In this document: positions 24,931 to 34,252 of the stretch, piece after piece
Layout: every line of letters starts with the position of its first letter
How positions within the stretch are numbered: the stretch's first letter is position 1
Made by a program: the position numbers and the translations under genes
Notes under the pieces: generated by a model
Database searches by the model: none
Told to the model about the DNA's origin: nothing
The model's input: only the letters and a program-made list of their open reading frames with translations
Source of the DNA: PUPG01 sp041686485
Lineage (GTDB): Bacteria; Bacteroidota; Bacteroidia; Bacteroidales; UBA7960
Direction of reading: 5' to 3'
Assembly (NCBI GenBank): GCA_041686485.1
Contig: JAWLDT010000006.1
Span: 3,805 to 67,804, forward strand
DNA: 64,000 nucleotides

Positions 24931-24938
24931 CAAAGGTA
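24931..24938 (-). promoter_or_regulatory. -7 promoter box of gyrB
   Basis: Minus-strand TACCTTTG fits TAnnTTTG and lies 24 bases before the gyrB ATG at 24906, which it helps choose. Confidence 0.6.
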
Positions 24939-25033
24939 TGGTTTTTTAAGGAGAATACCTACAAAAAAAGGCGCAAAAATGCTGTTTTAACAGGCTGATA
25001 ATCAGAGTATTTGCAAGGGATGGTTCACAGGGT

Positions 25034-26803
25034 TTACAAGGAGTAGCTCACGCCGCCCATAAAACTGAAACCCTGGGTGGGATAATCCAGCCATCGGGCA
25101 TAATTCTCATTTTGTACATTGTAGAAATCAAGGAAGACAGATAAGATTTTTGTGTACCGGTATTCAATACCCACGTTGGCATCCAGGTAAAAATCATGCA
25201 CTTTTTCAGGGTGGATGGTTCCTGGTGGAATGTCTGATATCACCATTCCGTAAGTTTCCCCACGGCCGTACAGATCGGCCGTAAGGATAATCTTATCCTG
25301 GATATTGTAGCTCATGTTGAGCGTAAGAAGCATATCCGGTTTATGCCAGGCCTTTTGTTGGGTGTCAAGTGTATAATCATAAAAGTCGCCGCGCAGACGC
25401 ATGGAAAAACGTTTGCCGAAGCGGGAAAACACCTCGGCATGGAAATGGAGACGACGAATATCATCATAGATGACTGTGAATTGGGATGTCCGGAAGGCCG
25501 ATATATCCTGGTCTATTATGTTAAATGCGTCGGGGAAGCCTGACTTGCCAAACAAGGGGTAATTGTCAATATTGCTGTTTGTAAGCGACAGGTGGTATGA
25601 TACCTTGTCGCCAACATTCCCTTTCACTCCGCCACTGATTTCGGAACGTATGTTGGTAAAGGATGTCGCAGGGAATGGCCTTACGAAGGGGTTCTCCGCT
25701 GATAATGTTCGCCAGGATTGTTTTTCCAGCCCTCCCGACAATTCCATATAGGCCGTCAAGCGTTCCGGAACAATCTCCATGTTCAGGCCTGCGAGCGGAT
25801 AGGTTCGCAAGAGATAGTTGGCGTTGTCGTCCTCCACCGAGAAATTGACCCCTGCATGAAAGCTTAATTGGTCAATGTCAGCGTAAAAAGTTGGTTTTAC
25901 ACTGTAGATGCCGGTATTCAAAGTATCTCCAACAAACTCATAATAGTAATAATCGGCGGATAGGTCTAGCTGGAAATATTGTTTTTTGGCAATTTCGAAA
26001 GGGTCGGCGGAAAATTCACGGCCAATTTCCCCGGAAAAGTTGAAATGGTGCTCATTACCCTCATACCGGTCACTGAGCCAGTGGTGTTCAAGACCTGCAT
26101 GATAACGGGTACTGGCAGAATCAGCATGGGTTGAGCCAAACCCGATCCGGGATGACAGAAAGTTGTACTGCTGTCGGATATCATCGGCTTCAGGAAGCAA
26201 GTTGTTATTTCCATTATCTTGTTTATCAGCTTCTTGTTGATTATTAAACGGGAAACCATAATAATGGACCACTTCACGGTCGTAGAGGATGTCAGCTTCG
26301 AGAGAGGTGTTATCGAAAAAACGGGTGCCGTAAATATTTGCTTTGTTGTGGCTGAAAAGACTATGTGGTGCATCTTCTATCTCATTGTTGGCGGAGATAT
26401 GTTTCAGGTTGACACCCAGGGCATATTCATTGGAGCGCAGGGTGTTATAAAATGCCTCAAGATAGGGTGTCTGGTAAGATCCAAAACCCCCTTTTACATG
26501 CCCACGATACAATTTTGGCATTGGCTCGCCACGCATACGGGCAGGGGTGATCGGATCCGGTTCAAACTCGGTTGTGATTTTTTGTGGCGGAATCTGGTAA
26601 TCAAAATCCATCTGCACACGCGTGGTATCATCAATCGTTGGATTGATATTTATCTTGAAGGCATCAGAGATGCTTGGTTCATAAGGGGCTACCACCTGTA
26701 TTTCATCAATGTCCATGCGGTCCTGTGCGTGTAAAATACCTGCTGTGCCGACCAGCAGTAGCAGTAAAATGGTATTGACGATGTGAAAAGTGGGTGTTTT
26801 CAT
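25034..26803 (-). CDS. outer-membrane beta-barrel protein, TonB-receptor-like without plug
   Basis: A 589-aa exported protein with a signal peptide ending near HAQ (residue 27), then a proline-rich linker (IDEIQVVAPYEPSISDAFKI) and repeated amphipathic beta strands to the end (FMGGVSYSL). It resembles the barrel of TonB-dependent receptors, but there is no room for a plug domain. It follows the 1022-aa TPR gene by 20 bases. I know this TPR/barrel pairing from Bacteroidota genomes but no established function. Confidence 0.72.
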   Translation of the reverse strand: MKTPTFHIVNTILLLLLVGTAGILHAQDRMDIDEIQVVAPYEPSISDAFKININPTIDDTTRVQMDFDYQIPPQKITTEFEPDPITPARMRGEPMPKLYRGHVKGGFGSYQTPYLEAFYNTLRSNEYALGVNLKHISANNEIEDAPHSLFSHNKANIYGTRFFDNTSLEADILYDREVVHYYGFPFNNQQEADKQDNGNNNLLPEADDIRQQYNFLSSRIGFGSTHADSASTRYHAGLEHHWLSDRYEGNEHHFNFSGEIGREFSADPFEIAKKQYFQLDLSADYYYYEFVGDTLNTGIYSVKPTFYADIDQLSFHAGVNFSVEDDNANYLLRTYPLAGLNMEIVPERLTAYMELSGGLEKQSWRTLSAENPFVRPFPATSFTNIRSEISGGVKGNVGDKVSYHLSLTNSNIDNYPLFGKSGFPDAFNIIDQDISAFRTSQFTVIYDDIRRLHFHAEVFSRFGKRFSMRLRGDFYDYTLDTQQKAWHKPDMLLTLNMSYNIQDKIILTADLYGRGETYGMVISDIPPGTIHPEKVHDFYLDANVGIEYRYTKILSVFLDFYNVQNENYARWLDYPTQGFSFMGGVSYSL

Positions 26804-26823
26804 GACAATGTACTATTTGGTTA

Positions 26824-29800
26824 TTATTCCCGCTCGCCCATTTCTATCTCCAGCGTGTCGGTTTCCTGGGGCATATCCCGCATCTCCTCCTGTTCATTAA
26901 TAAAAGTCATCCTCTCTTTGGCTTCATCTAAAAGCACTTCGCCGTCGTAATTTTCGATGATACTTTCCAGTGTATGTTTTGCCTGAAACAGGTTGTCTGT
27001 TTCAATGTAGATATCCGATAACAACAAAAATGTTTTGGCCAGCCAGTAATCATATGCGGACATTTGATTAATGTATTCAAATACCTGATCTTCAGCTTCT
27101 TCGTAGTTTCCCTGCCTGAAGGTGATCAGGGCCAGATGGTACATGGCTTCGGCCGCCCTTTCATTATCAGCCATTTCTTTGGCCTGCCGGAGAGCGTCTT
27201 CAGCCATTTCCCGGTTATCTTGTTCAAGCGCCGAAATCCCTATTATCAGTTGGGCTTCCTGTTCCACATCACGTGATACTTTATCCGTATCAATAACTGC
27301 GCGGCTGGCTTCGATGGCGTCTGCATATCGTTCCAGCCGGTACTGACTCCGCATTTGTCCTTTGCGTGCCACCAGCATATTGTTTCTGTATTCGGCAACT
27401 TCTTCAAGTTGGAGAAAATACTGATTCGCTTTTTCATAATGACCCATGTCATAGTGAATGGTAGATGCCCGCAGCAAAGCATTTTCCAGAAACTTTGAAC
27501 GGGATTGTTCAATCACGTGGGTGTAGCCTTCCAGTGCATGCTGCCGTTCATTGGTCTGGGAATAACATTCTGCACGGTAGTACCTTGCATTGGTTGAAAA
27601 AATCCCATCCGGGAAGCGGTCCAGGTAGTTTGAAAAGCTTTGAATCGCCTCCTGGCAGTCGCCCTGCATATAACGATTTTCGGCTGCCTCATAGGTCAGT
27701 GAGTCTTCCTGTGCCGTAGTCATGTCCGCCATATTCATTTCCTCGCTAAACCGTACAAATTCATCCACCCGGTCAAGGTCGACATAGATGCTGCGCATAG
27801 CGGAAAAAGCCTCCCGGGCTTCCGGAGTGCCCGGATAATCTTCGATAACCTTTTTGAATACTTCCAGGGCTTTATCATCTTCATTCAGGTTATAATGGAT
27901 GAGGCCTGTTTTGAGGCGGGCACTTTTGGCATAGGAGCTGTTTGGATGTTGTTCGATCAGGCGGTTGAAATGGGTTTTTGCCCGATCATTGTTGTCAAGG
28001 ATCAGCCATGTATCAGCGATCTCATACCTGGCATCATCGATAAAACCAGACCGTGGGTGATTGTTGATTAATGTGTTCAGGCTGGTCAGTTTCTCCTCAA
28101 ATTTGCCCTGTATGCCCTGTACCAGACCTTTCTGAAATATGGCATAGTCTGTATCGATCACACCCAGGTTAATGGCTCGCTCGTAAAAGTCCATGGCCCG
28201 GGGATATTGTTTATTCATGAAATAGGAATCGGCAACACGGAGCAGGGCATCATTGTTCATCTGTGGCTTCTCTCCTGATTCGGCAATAAATTTCCTGAAT
28301 GCTGATATCGCCCTGGGGTATCTTTCTTCTTTAAAATGCGCGTAGCCGATTGTGTAATGGGCCTGGTTGTAAATATCGAGGGTGAATGCCCCGGGCGTTA
28401 CCAGGAATTTTTCATGGGCAGTGATGGCATCATCATAACGTGACAGCCGGTAGTAAGCTTCACCTGTCCAGTAAAGGCTGGCAGCGTATAATCCTCTTTC
28501 TTCCTCAAAGCGGCGGGTTTTATCAAAATGCGCAATGGCTTGCAGGAAGTCACCATTATTGAACAGCTCCACCCCCCTGTAAAAGGAGACGCGCTGGTAA
28601 GCTTCCCGAAGGGTTGGACTGTCCATCCTGATTTCTTCAAGAGAAGACAGGGCGTTTTTATAATTGCTGGTGGTCAGATACAGGTCTATCAAATGTTCGT
28701 AGGCCTCCTGCGTACGCGGGGACTCCGGATATGTTTCTATATATTGTTGAAATGATCGTATGGCTTCATTATAAGGATCGTATGACAGCTCAAGTGACAA
28801 AAGGGCATAGTTAAAAAGGGATTCACGGGCTATCTCATGGTCGAAATCCAGTTGATGAGCTTGCGTAAAAGCATTGCGGGCATATCGTTTTTGTCCGGTT
28901 TCAATGTAACAGGATGCAAGGTGGTAATGGGCATTTTGAGAGAGGGAATCTTCTTTGGTGGTTACCCTTTCAAAATGGTCGATAGCTTCTTCATGACTGC
29001 CGTTATGGAGATAGGCGAAGCCGAGCTGATAATGGTCTTCCCGGGTTGCTCCCGAACGGGGTGCACTGATATAATCTTCCAGGTAGGGGATGGCTTCGGC
29101 ATATTGCGACTGCCGGAAATGTGCTTCTCCCAGGAGCCTTGATATTTCTGAAGAACGACGCGTTGTCCTGTCCTCCAGCAGTTTGGGTGCATAGGCCAGC
29201 AGGCTGTCAAAATTCTCCTGCAAAAAATGGATGTGTGTGATGTAATACGGAACAACAGGGCCAAAGTTCCGGTCGTCTGTCAATTGCTGAAGTGCAGTCA
29301 GGGCAGCATCATAGTTGCCGGTGATATAGGCAATATGTCCTCTGTAATAAGTGGCGGGGCCATAATAAACGGATGCCGGGTCGGTTACCCTTTCAAAATA
29401 TTGGTTGGCGGTGTTATATGATTCGGTTTGGAAGAGGCTGTATCCTTTTTTAAAGAGAAACTCGTCTTCACGGTCACTGTCAACGTCATTGGCATCCAGA
29501 CGTGCGAACCAGCCGACAGCTTCTTCATAGTCTCTTTGCCGGTATTTCAGGTTGCCCATATGAAACCGGGCTTGAGTTTTCCCGGTGTGTGAAGGATGTT
29601 CCCGGAGATATGCCAGAAGGAGTTCTTCGGCATCCGGGTTGAACAGTTCGGTGGCACAGATGGCTGTGTGCAGTTGGGCATTGGCGTAAACCTTACTATG
29701 CGGATCGTCAAGCTGTCGCAGGGTTTGCAAAAAAAGGTTGCGTGCTGCCCCGTACTGTTCTTTGTTAAAAAGCTCCAGAGCTTGTCGGTAAGTAGCTTCC

Positions 29801-29892
29801 GGCTCATCATGGATGGCTGTTCTTTGTGCTCCGGCGTACTGTAGTCCAAAAGCCAGTAGAATGAACAGACACAAGGTTTTTTTTGTCATCAT
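26824..29892 (-). CDS. large exported tetratricopeptide-repeat protein
   Basis: A 1022-aa protein with a signal peptide (MTKKTLCLFILLAFGLQYAGAQ) and TPR units almost throughout, for example AHYTIGYAHFKEERYPRAI and AMYHLALITFRQGNYEEAE. It is strongly acidic and presumably periplasmic, working as a scaffold. Either of two adjacent ATGs (29892, 29889) may start it. It is the upstream partner of the barrel gene, and rnpB lies immediately upstream on the same strand. TPR proteins bind other proteins; the client is probably the barrel. Confidence 0.85.
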   Translation of the reverse strand: MMTKKTLCLFILLAFGLQYAGAQRTAIHDEPEATYRQALELFNKEQYGAARNLFLQTLRQLDDPHSKVYANAQLHTAICATELFNPDAEELLLAYLREHPSHTGKTQARFHMGNLKYRQRDYEEAVGWFARLDANDVDSDREDEFLFKKGYSLFQTESYNTANQYFERVTDPASVYYGPATYYRGHIAYITGNYDAALTALQQLTDDRNFGPVVPYYITHIHFLQENFDSLLAYAPKLLEDRTTRRSSEISRLLGEAHFRQSQYAEAIPYLEDYISAPRSGATREDHYQLGFAYLHNGSHEEAIDHFERVTTKEDSLSQNAHYHLASCYIETGQKRYARNAFTQAHQLDFDHEIARESLFNYALLSLELSYDPYNEAIRSFQQYIETYPESPRTQEAYEHLIDLYLTTSNYKNALSSLEEIRMDSPTLREAYQRVSFYRGVELFNNGDFLQAIAHFDKTRRFEEERGLYAASLYWTGEAYYRLSRYDDAITAHEKFLVTPGAFTLDIYNQAHYTIGYAHFKEERYPRAISAFRKFIAESGEKPQMNNDALLRVADSYFMNKQYPRAMDFYERAINLGVIDTDYAIFQKGLVQGIQGKFEEKLTSLNTLINNHPRSGFIDDARYEIADTWLILDNNDRAKTHFNRLIEQHPNSSYAKSARLKTGLIHYNLNEDDKALEVFKKVIEDYPGTPEAREAFSAMRSIYVDLDRVDEFVRFSEEMNMADMTTAQEDSLTYEAAENRYMQGDCQEAIQSFSNYLDRFPDGIFSTNARYYRAECYSQTNERQHALEGYTHVIEQSRSKFLENALLRASTIHYDMGHYEKANQYFLQLEEVAEYRNNMLVARKGQMRSQYRLERYADAIEASRAVIDTDKVSRDVEQEAQLIIGISALEQDNREMAEDALRQAKEMADNERAAEAMYHLALITFRQGNYEEAEDQVFEYINQMSAYDYWLAKTFLLLSDIYIETDNLFQAKHTLESIIENYDGEVLLDEAKERMTFINEQEEMRDMPQETDTLEIEMGERE

Positions 29893-29920
29893 CAGCTATT
29901 TATATGAGGAATAAAAAATG

Positions 29921-30308
29921 AGTAGGCAGGCCTGTAAGCCGGGTTCTGTGACACCTTTCAAAGCTGCCTCTTGTCATTTATCTGGAATAGTACTCACGTA
30001 CTACTTCTAACGGCCTACCCTCCGGGATCGGGCGAGCAACCCTCAGTCCCCGGTTTATTTGGCCTTTCAACGCATAAGGTTTACCCCCTTATCCGGTCAC
30101 CCGGATAAGGCGTGAGCTCTTACCTCACGTTTTCACCCTTACCGGCCCGGCCGAAGCCGGACGCCGGCGGTTCTTTTCTGCGGCACTTTCTCTCAACCTG
30201 CAATCGCAGGCTGGCTTCCTGTTAGGAAGTATGCTGCTCTGTGTTGCCCGGACTTTCCTCATCCCGCTCCTGTGACCGGGACGCGACAAGACGGCCTGCC
30301 TGACTCAG
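29921..30308 (-). ncRNA. rnpB: RNase P RNA (bacterial type A)
   Basis: The minus strand shows the RNase P core: GAGGAAAGTCCGGGC (P4 5' half, plus-strand 30246-30260) and ACAGAACCCGGCTTAC (P4 3' half, 29934-29949), with GGGTGAAAACGTGAGGTAAG and AAAGGCCAAATAAACC in between. The ends CAGGCAGGCC and GGCCTGCC pair to close the molecule. The RNA processes the 5' ends of tRNAs. Ends are approximate within a few bases. It lies between the Smr-domain gene and the TPR gene on their strand. Confidence 0.95.
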
Positions 30309-30339
30309 TATATAAATATTATAATGCCTGACGGATGTT

Positions 30340-31422
30340 TTAGTTTATTGATTTCGTATGATATACCGAAACTTCCGTGGCTCCCATTCCATAACGTGCA
30401 AATGCCGCATCATAATATTCAACATCATTCCTTTTTTCTAACAAACGGTGTAATTCGGTTTTAAGTGTACCATTACCCACACCGTGAATAAAAACGAGTT
30501 TTTTTATCTTCTCTTTTCGGGCTGCTTCCAGACATTGTTTGACATGGTCAAGCTGAAGCTGCAGCATATCAGCATTTGTCATGTTCATGGTTTGATCTGT
30601 GAGTTCGGCAATATGCAGGTCCACCTCAGCCATATTATCACCAACTATGTACCTGTCCAGAAAGCCCTCTTTCTGCTTCTTCTGTCGGCTGTCGTCCTGC
30701 ACCTGTTCTTCCTGCTCTTTCCAGTGCTTTATCGAATCCGGTACATCAAAACGTTGATTCGCTTTGCTGTGCAACTCCTTAATGGTTGCCACTTTTACCG
30801 TGATGGCTTTTTGATGCAGCAAACTGTTGAAAACAAAACAGTCTTCTTTGTATATCTTGACAGCCTTGAAGACAATATGGTCTGAAAGTGGAGGCACCAC
30901 TTCTGCCTTTCCTTCTTTAAAAAAGACAGCCTGTAACAGCGCATGACCCCATAGGTCAATTTCTGTTCGTTCCACCTTGCCCAGGTGATATTTTGAGCTG
31001 GCATCAATAGCCCCTGACAGCAATCCGTGATAGTTTCCGGATTTATTTTGATACAAACTGAATAGCGCCTGGTAGGACGAATGATTCACCAAATAAAAAT
31101 CCATGGCACTACTCAGCACCTGCTCCTGATTCCGGGGGACCATAGCCAGGTAAATGCCCTGTTCAATAGCTTCGGCCTGATGCGGCAACTTCTCCAGGGA
31201 ATCGGTTTTATGTTTCGCAGTTATACCACTTTCTGCCTTTTTGGCAGATGCCGGTGCATTTTGCTCCTCTCCTTCAGCTTTTATCAAATCACCCACAGCA
31301 TAAGGAATCTCAAAACCATCATCGATAGCAACGTTTACAATCTGCTCATCAACAACGCGGGTGACGATCCCACCCCCTCTTTCATTCAGAAATAATACTT
31401 TATCGCCTTCTTTAAATTTCAT
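30340..31422 (-). CDS. DUF2027 and Smr domain protein
   Basis: A 360-aa cytoplasmic protein. The N-terminal KOW-like segment (MKFKEGDKVLFLNERGGGIV) and middle part match DUF2027. The C-terminal Smr domain (about 275-360) has VDLHIAEL and FIHGVGNGTLKTEL, the HGxGxG-type motif of MutS2-like nicking domains, but there is no MutS core. It may act on nucleic acid or ribosomes, as proposed for Smr proteins. An Asn/Lys-rich linker joins the halves. Confidence 0.85.
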   Translation of the reverse strand: MKFKEGDKVLFLNERGGGIVTRVVDEQIVNVAIDDGFEIPYAVGDLIKAEGEEQNAPASAKKAESGITAKHKTDSLEKLPHQAEAIEQGIYLAMVPRNQEQVLSSAMDFYLVNHSSYQALFSLYQNKSGNYHGLLSGAIDASSKYHLGKVERTEIDLWGHALLQAVFFKEGKAEVVPPLSDHIVFKAVKIYKEDCFVFNSLLHQKAITVKVATIKELHSKANQRFDVPDSIKHWKEQEEQVQDDSRQKKQKEGFLDRYIVGDNMAEVDLHIAELTDQTMNMTNADMLQLQLDHVKQCLEAARKEKIKKLVFIHGVGNGTLKTELHRLLEKRNDVEYYDAAFARYGMGATEVSVYHTKSIN

Positions 31423-31477
31423 GTGAGATGGTCTCCTTAACCTGTTCTTTTTTTATTTAATCCCTGCAAATAATGTG

Positions 31478-31485
31478 CAAAAATA
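31478..31485 (-). promoter_or_regulatory. -7 promoter box of the DUF2027-Smr gene
   Basis: Minus-strand TATTTTTG fits TAnnTTTG, leaving a leader of about 50 bases. Confidence 0.45.
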
Positions 31486-31582
31486 ATACAAATCGATCGA
31501 ATATATTTATACGTTTCGGCGTTAGGTCTAGAGGATGTTTTGTTATTTTAGGTTTAAAGTCGGCATTCGGCTGAAAAGTTCG

Positions 31583-31590
31583 TAATTTTG
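31583..31590 (+). promoter_or_regulatory. -7 promoter box 6 bases before the flippase gene
   Basis: TAATTTTG, then GAGGTT, then ATG at 31597. Transcription should begin at or next to the ATG. The GAGG could also act as a ribosome site only if the transcript began earlier. Confidence 0.6.
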
Positions 31591-31596
31591 GAGGTT

Positions 31597-33078
31597 ATGC
31601 AGGGAAAATTTGTCAAAAACCTGGCCTTATTACTATTCCTGAATCTGATGATCAAGCCTTTCTGGATACTGGGTATTGACCGTACAGTCCAGAATACGGT
31701 GGGTGCTGATGAGTACGGTTTTTATTTTGCGATATTCAATTTTTCCTTTTTGTTTAATATTTTATTGGATTTCGGAATCACCAATTTTAATAACCGGAAT
31801 ATAGCCCAGAATAACCACCTCTTAACCAAACACCTCTCCAATATTCTTGTTCTGAAGTTGCTTCTTTTTTTTGTTTACCTGGTGGTCACTTTTGGAACTG
31901 CCTTGTTTATCCAATACAGCCAGGAACAATTAAAGTTGTTATACTTTCTTGCCTTCAACCAGTTTCTTCTCAGCTTCATCCTGTATTTACGCTCCAACCT
32001 GGGTGGGTTGCATCTGTTTCGCACCGATAGCGTTATCTCGGTGCTTGACCGAACCCTCATGATCATAATTTGTGCGGTATTGCTATGGGGAAATGTGGTC
32101 GATGATTTTCGGGTCGAATATTATGTGTATGCCCAGACGGTGGGATACATGCTGACAGCTGTGATCACTTTTGTCATTGTCCTGCAACATGCGCAGCGCC
32201 GTTTCCTGCGTTTAAGATGGAATTTTCCTTTTATCCTGGTAATCATCAGGCAGAGTTTTCCATTTGCCTTATTGGTATTGCTGATGACTTTTTATAACCG
32301 GGTCGACAGCGTGATGCTTGAAAGGATGCTGGACAACGGGGCCCGTTATAGTGGTATTTATGCCACCGCCTACCGGCTGCTCGATGCAACGAACATGATC
32401 GCATATCTTTTTTCCGTACTGCTGCTACCCATTTTTGCCAGGATGATCAAACAGCAGGAAAATATTGAACAACTCGCCAAACTGGCTTACACACTTATAA
32501 TAACACCTGCCATTATCATTGCTGTAGGGGCATTTTTCTATTCCGAACAGATCATGATGCTGCTTTATCCTATTCATGAAGGTGAAACAGCGGCAGCATT
32601 TGCGTATCGTATTGAGGAGTCATCAACGGTGTTTGGGTTGCTTATGACCTCGTTCCTGGCTATTTCAGGCACTTATGTGTTTGGTACGCTGCTGACTGCA
32701 AATGGTAGCCTGTTCCGCTTAAATATGATCGCTTTGGCAGGTATGGTACTGAATATCATCCTGAATTTTTCCCTGATCCCTGTTTACCAGGCAGTAGGCT
32801 CTGCTGCTTCAAGCCTGTTTACACAAATGGCGGTGGCTATAATTCAGATTTTCGTGGTAAAAAGTTTGTTTGGATTGCGTACCAACTATAAGCTTCTGGG
32901 AAAGATCCTCGTTTTTCTTGCCGGAACCGTTTTTCTAAACTGGATGTCGGTCATGTTGCCTTATTCCTGGATAATTAATTTTGTACTAATGGTTGTATGT
33001 TGCCTGCTGTTAGCCCTGGTTATCAGGTTGCTGAGTATTCGCCACATCTACCAGCTGATACGTTATGGTGAAACCTGA
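31597..33078 (+). CDS. polysaccharide flippase (Wzx/MATE-like)
   Basis: A 493-aa inner-membrane protein with about 12-14 membrane segments, of the polysaccharide-biosynthesis (MOP) superfamily that moves lipid-linked oligosaccharides across the membrane. GIDRTVQNTVGADEYGFYFA near the N-terminus and NFSLIPVYQAVGSAASSL late in the protein are characteristic. The ATG at 31597 is preferred over a TTG three codons earlier that overlaps the promoter box. Wzz-like and ligase genes follow on the same strand, but no glycosyltransferase does. Confidence 0.85.
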   Translation: MQGKFVKNLALLLFLNLMIKPFWILGIDRTVQNTVGADEYGFYFAIFNFSFLFNILLDFGITNFNNRNIAQNNHLLTKHLSNILVLKLLLFFVYLVVTFGTALFIQYSQEQLKLLYFLAFNQFLLSFILYLRSNLGGLHLFRTDSVISVLDRTLMIIICAVLLWGNVVDDFRVEYYVYAQTVGYMLTAVITFVIVLQHAQRRFLRLRWNFPFILVIIRQSFPFALLVLLMTFYNRVDSVMLERMLDNGARYSGIYATAYRLLDATNMIAYLFSVLLLPIFARMIKQQENIEQLAKLAYTLIITPAIIIAVGAFFYSEQIMMLLYPIHEGETAAAFAYRIEESSTVFGLLMTSFLAISGTYVFGTLLTANGSLFRLNMIALAGMVLNIILNFSLIPVYQAVGSAASSLFTQMAVAIIQIFVVKSLFGLRTNYKLLGKILVFLAGTVFLNWMSVMLPYSWIINFVLMVVCCLLLALVIRLLSIRHIYQLIRYGET

Positions 33079-33123
33079 TCATTGCCTGCTAACTTTCAGT
33101 GACCCTGTTCGTATAAAATTCTG

Positions 33124-33131
33124 TATTTTTG
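33124..33131 (+). promoter_or_regulatory. -7 promoter box of the Wzz-like gene
   Basis: TATTTTTG fits TAnnTTTG, giving a leader of about 65 bases, so this gene need not depend on the flippase promoter. Confidence 0.45.
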
Positions 33132-33201
33132 CGGCTGCTTAACTTCAATAATATTTGCTTCCTGTCGTTATTTAGTATAAATGTAAAATCAGTCAACAGT
33201 C

Positions 33202-34245
33202 ATGGATCCAAAAAGTAATGCATTTGATTCCACCAACGTGATTACCTTTCTCATAAGGTGGTGGAAGCATTTGTTTATCATTTGTATTGTTGCGGCCATC
33301 GCTGCGGCAATTTTTTCTTCCCCCCATTTCATTACGCCGAAATTTGAATCGACCGTTACCATGTTTCCGGCTACTTCCGGTAGTTTGTCAAGCTCTGTTC
33401 TGGCCAGCCAGGCAGCAGCGCGGGATGATTTTCTCGATTATGGTGAAGTTGAAGAAGCTGAACGGTTATTGCAGGTGCTTGAGTCTGGAAATGTTCGTGA
33501 CCGGGTGGCTGAACGTTTTAACCTGATGGAACACTATGGTATAGATGAAGATGCTTCTTACCTGAGAACAGAACTGATTGAAACATATCACGGAAATATC
33601 TCTTTTAGCCGTACGCAGTATGGTGCCGTTGAGGTTACCGTCAGGGATGAAGACCCGGCCATGGCAGCTGATATTGCCAATGAGCTTGCCGCTCTGGCCG
33701 ACACCGTGCAAAACGAATTGCGTCAGGAAAGAGCTGAACTGGCTTATAATGTCACAAAAAAACAATATGAAAACCTGCTGGCCGACGCCCAACAATCAGA
33801 AGATACCCTTCGGAAAATTATGAAACAGGGTGTTTTTGACCTGGAAGGCCAATCTTCCATGTTAACCCGCCAGTTGGCCAAAGATGTTTCTGCCGGCCAT
33901 GAAGAAGGGGTACGGGAACTGGAAAACCGTCTTGAAAAACTGGGAGATTATGGTGGCGCGTTTATCTACAACAAAGCTTACCTCAGTAATATCAGTGAGC
34001 ACCTTATCGTGATACAGCGCCGATACCGGGAAGCCCAGACGGACCTGGAAAATTTTGTGCCCTTTAAATTTGTCCTGGACAAGGCCTACGAACCTGAACG
34101 CAAAGCGTACCCCGTAAGATGGCTGATCGTTGTGCTGACAACCTTTGCCGCCGGCTTTATGGGCGTGATGATATTGATGGTCTACGAAAACCTCCAGAAT
34201 AAAGGGATTATTCAGTCGAACGTAAGATCTAAACAAAAATCATAA
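33202..34245 (+). CDS. Wzz-like polysaccharide chain-length/export protein
   Basis: A 347-aa inner-membrane protein with two end membrane segments (about 25-47 and 310-333) around a large helical periplasmic domain, the Wzz polysaccharide co-polymerase layout. The segment PYPVRWLIVVL-like YPVRWLIVVLTTFAAGFMGV is the typical proline-containing TM2. No kinase domain is attached. It would set the length of O-antigen or capsule chains. The ligase/polymerase gene starts seven bases after its stop. Confidence 0.85.
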   Translation: MDPKSNAFDSTNVITFLIRWWKHLFIICIVAAIAAAIFSSPHFITPKFESTVTMFPATSGSLSSSVLASQAAARDDFLDYGEVEEAERLLQVLESGNVRDRVAERFNLMEHYGIDEDASYLRTELIETYHGNISFSRTQYGAVEVTVRDEDPAMAADIANELAALADTVQNELRQERAELAYNVTKKQYENLLADAQQSEDTLRKIMKQGVFDLEGQSSMLTRQLAKDVSAGHEEGVRELENRLEKLGDYGGAFIYNKAYLSNISEHLIVIQRRYREAQTDLENFVPFKFVLDKAYEPERKAYPVRWLIVVLTTFAAGFMGVMILMVYENLQNKGIIQSNVRSKQKS

Positions 34246-34252
34246 CCTTCTG

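Noticed and set aside
29893..30339. A protein gene in the gap before the TPR gene
   Set aside because: The region is RNase P RNA with both P4 halves and closing ends.
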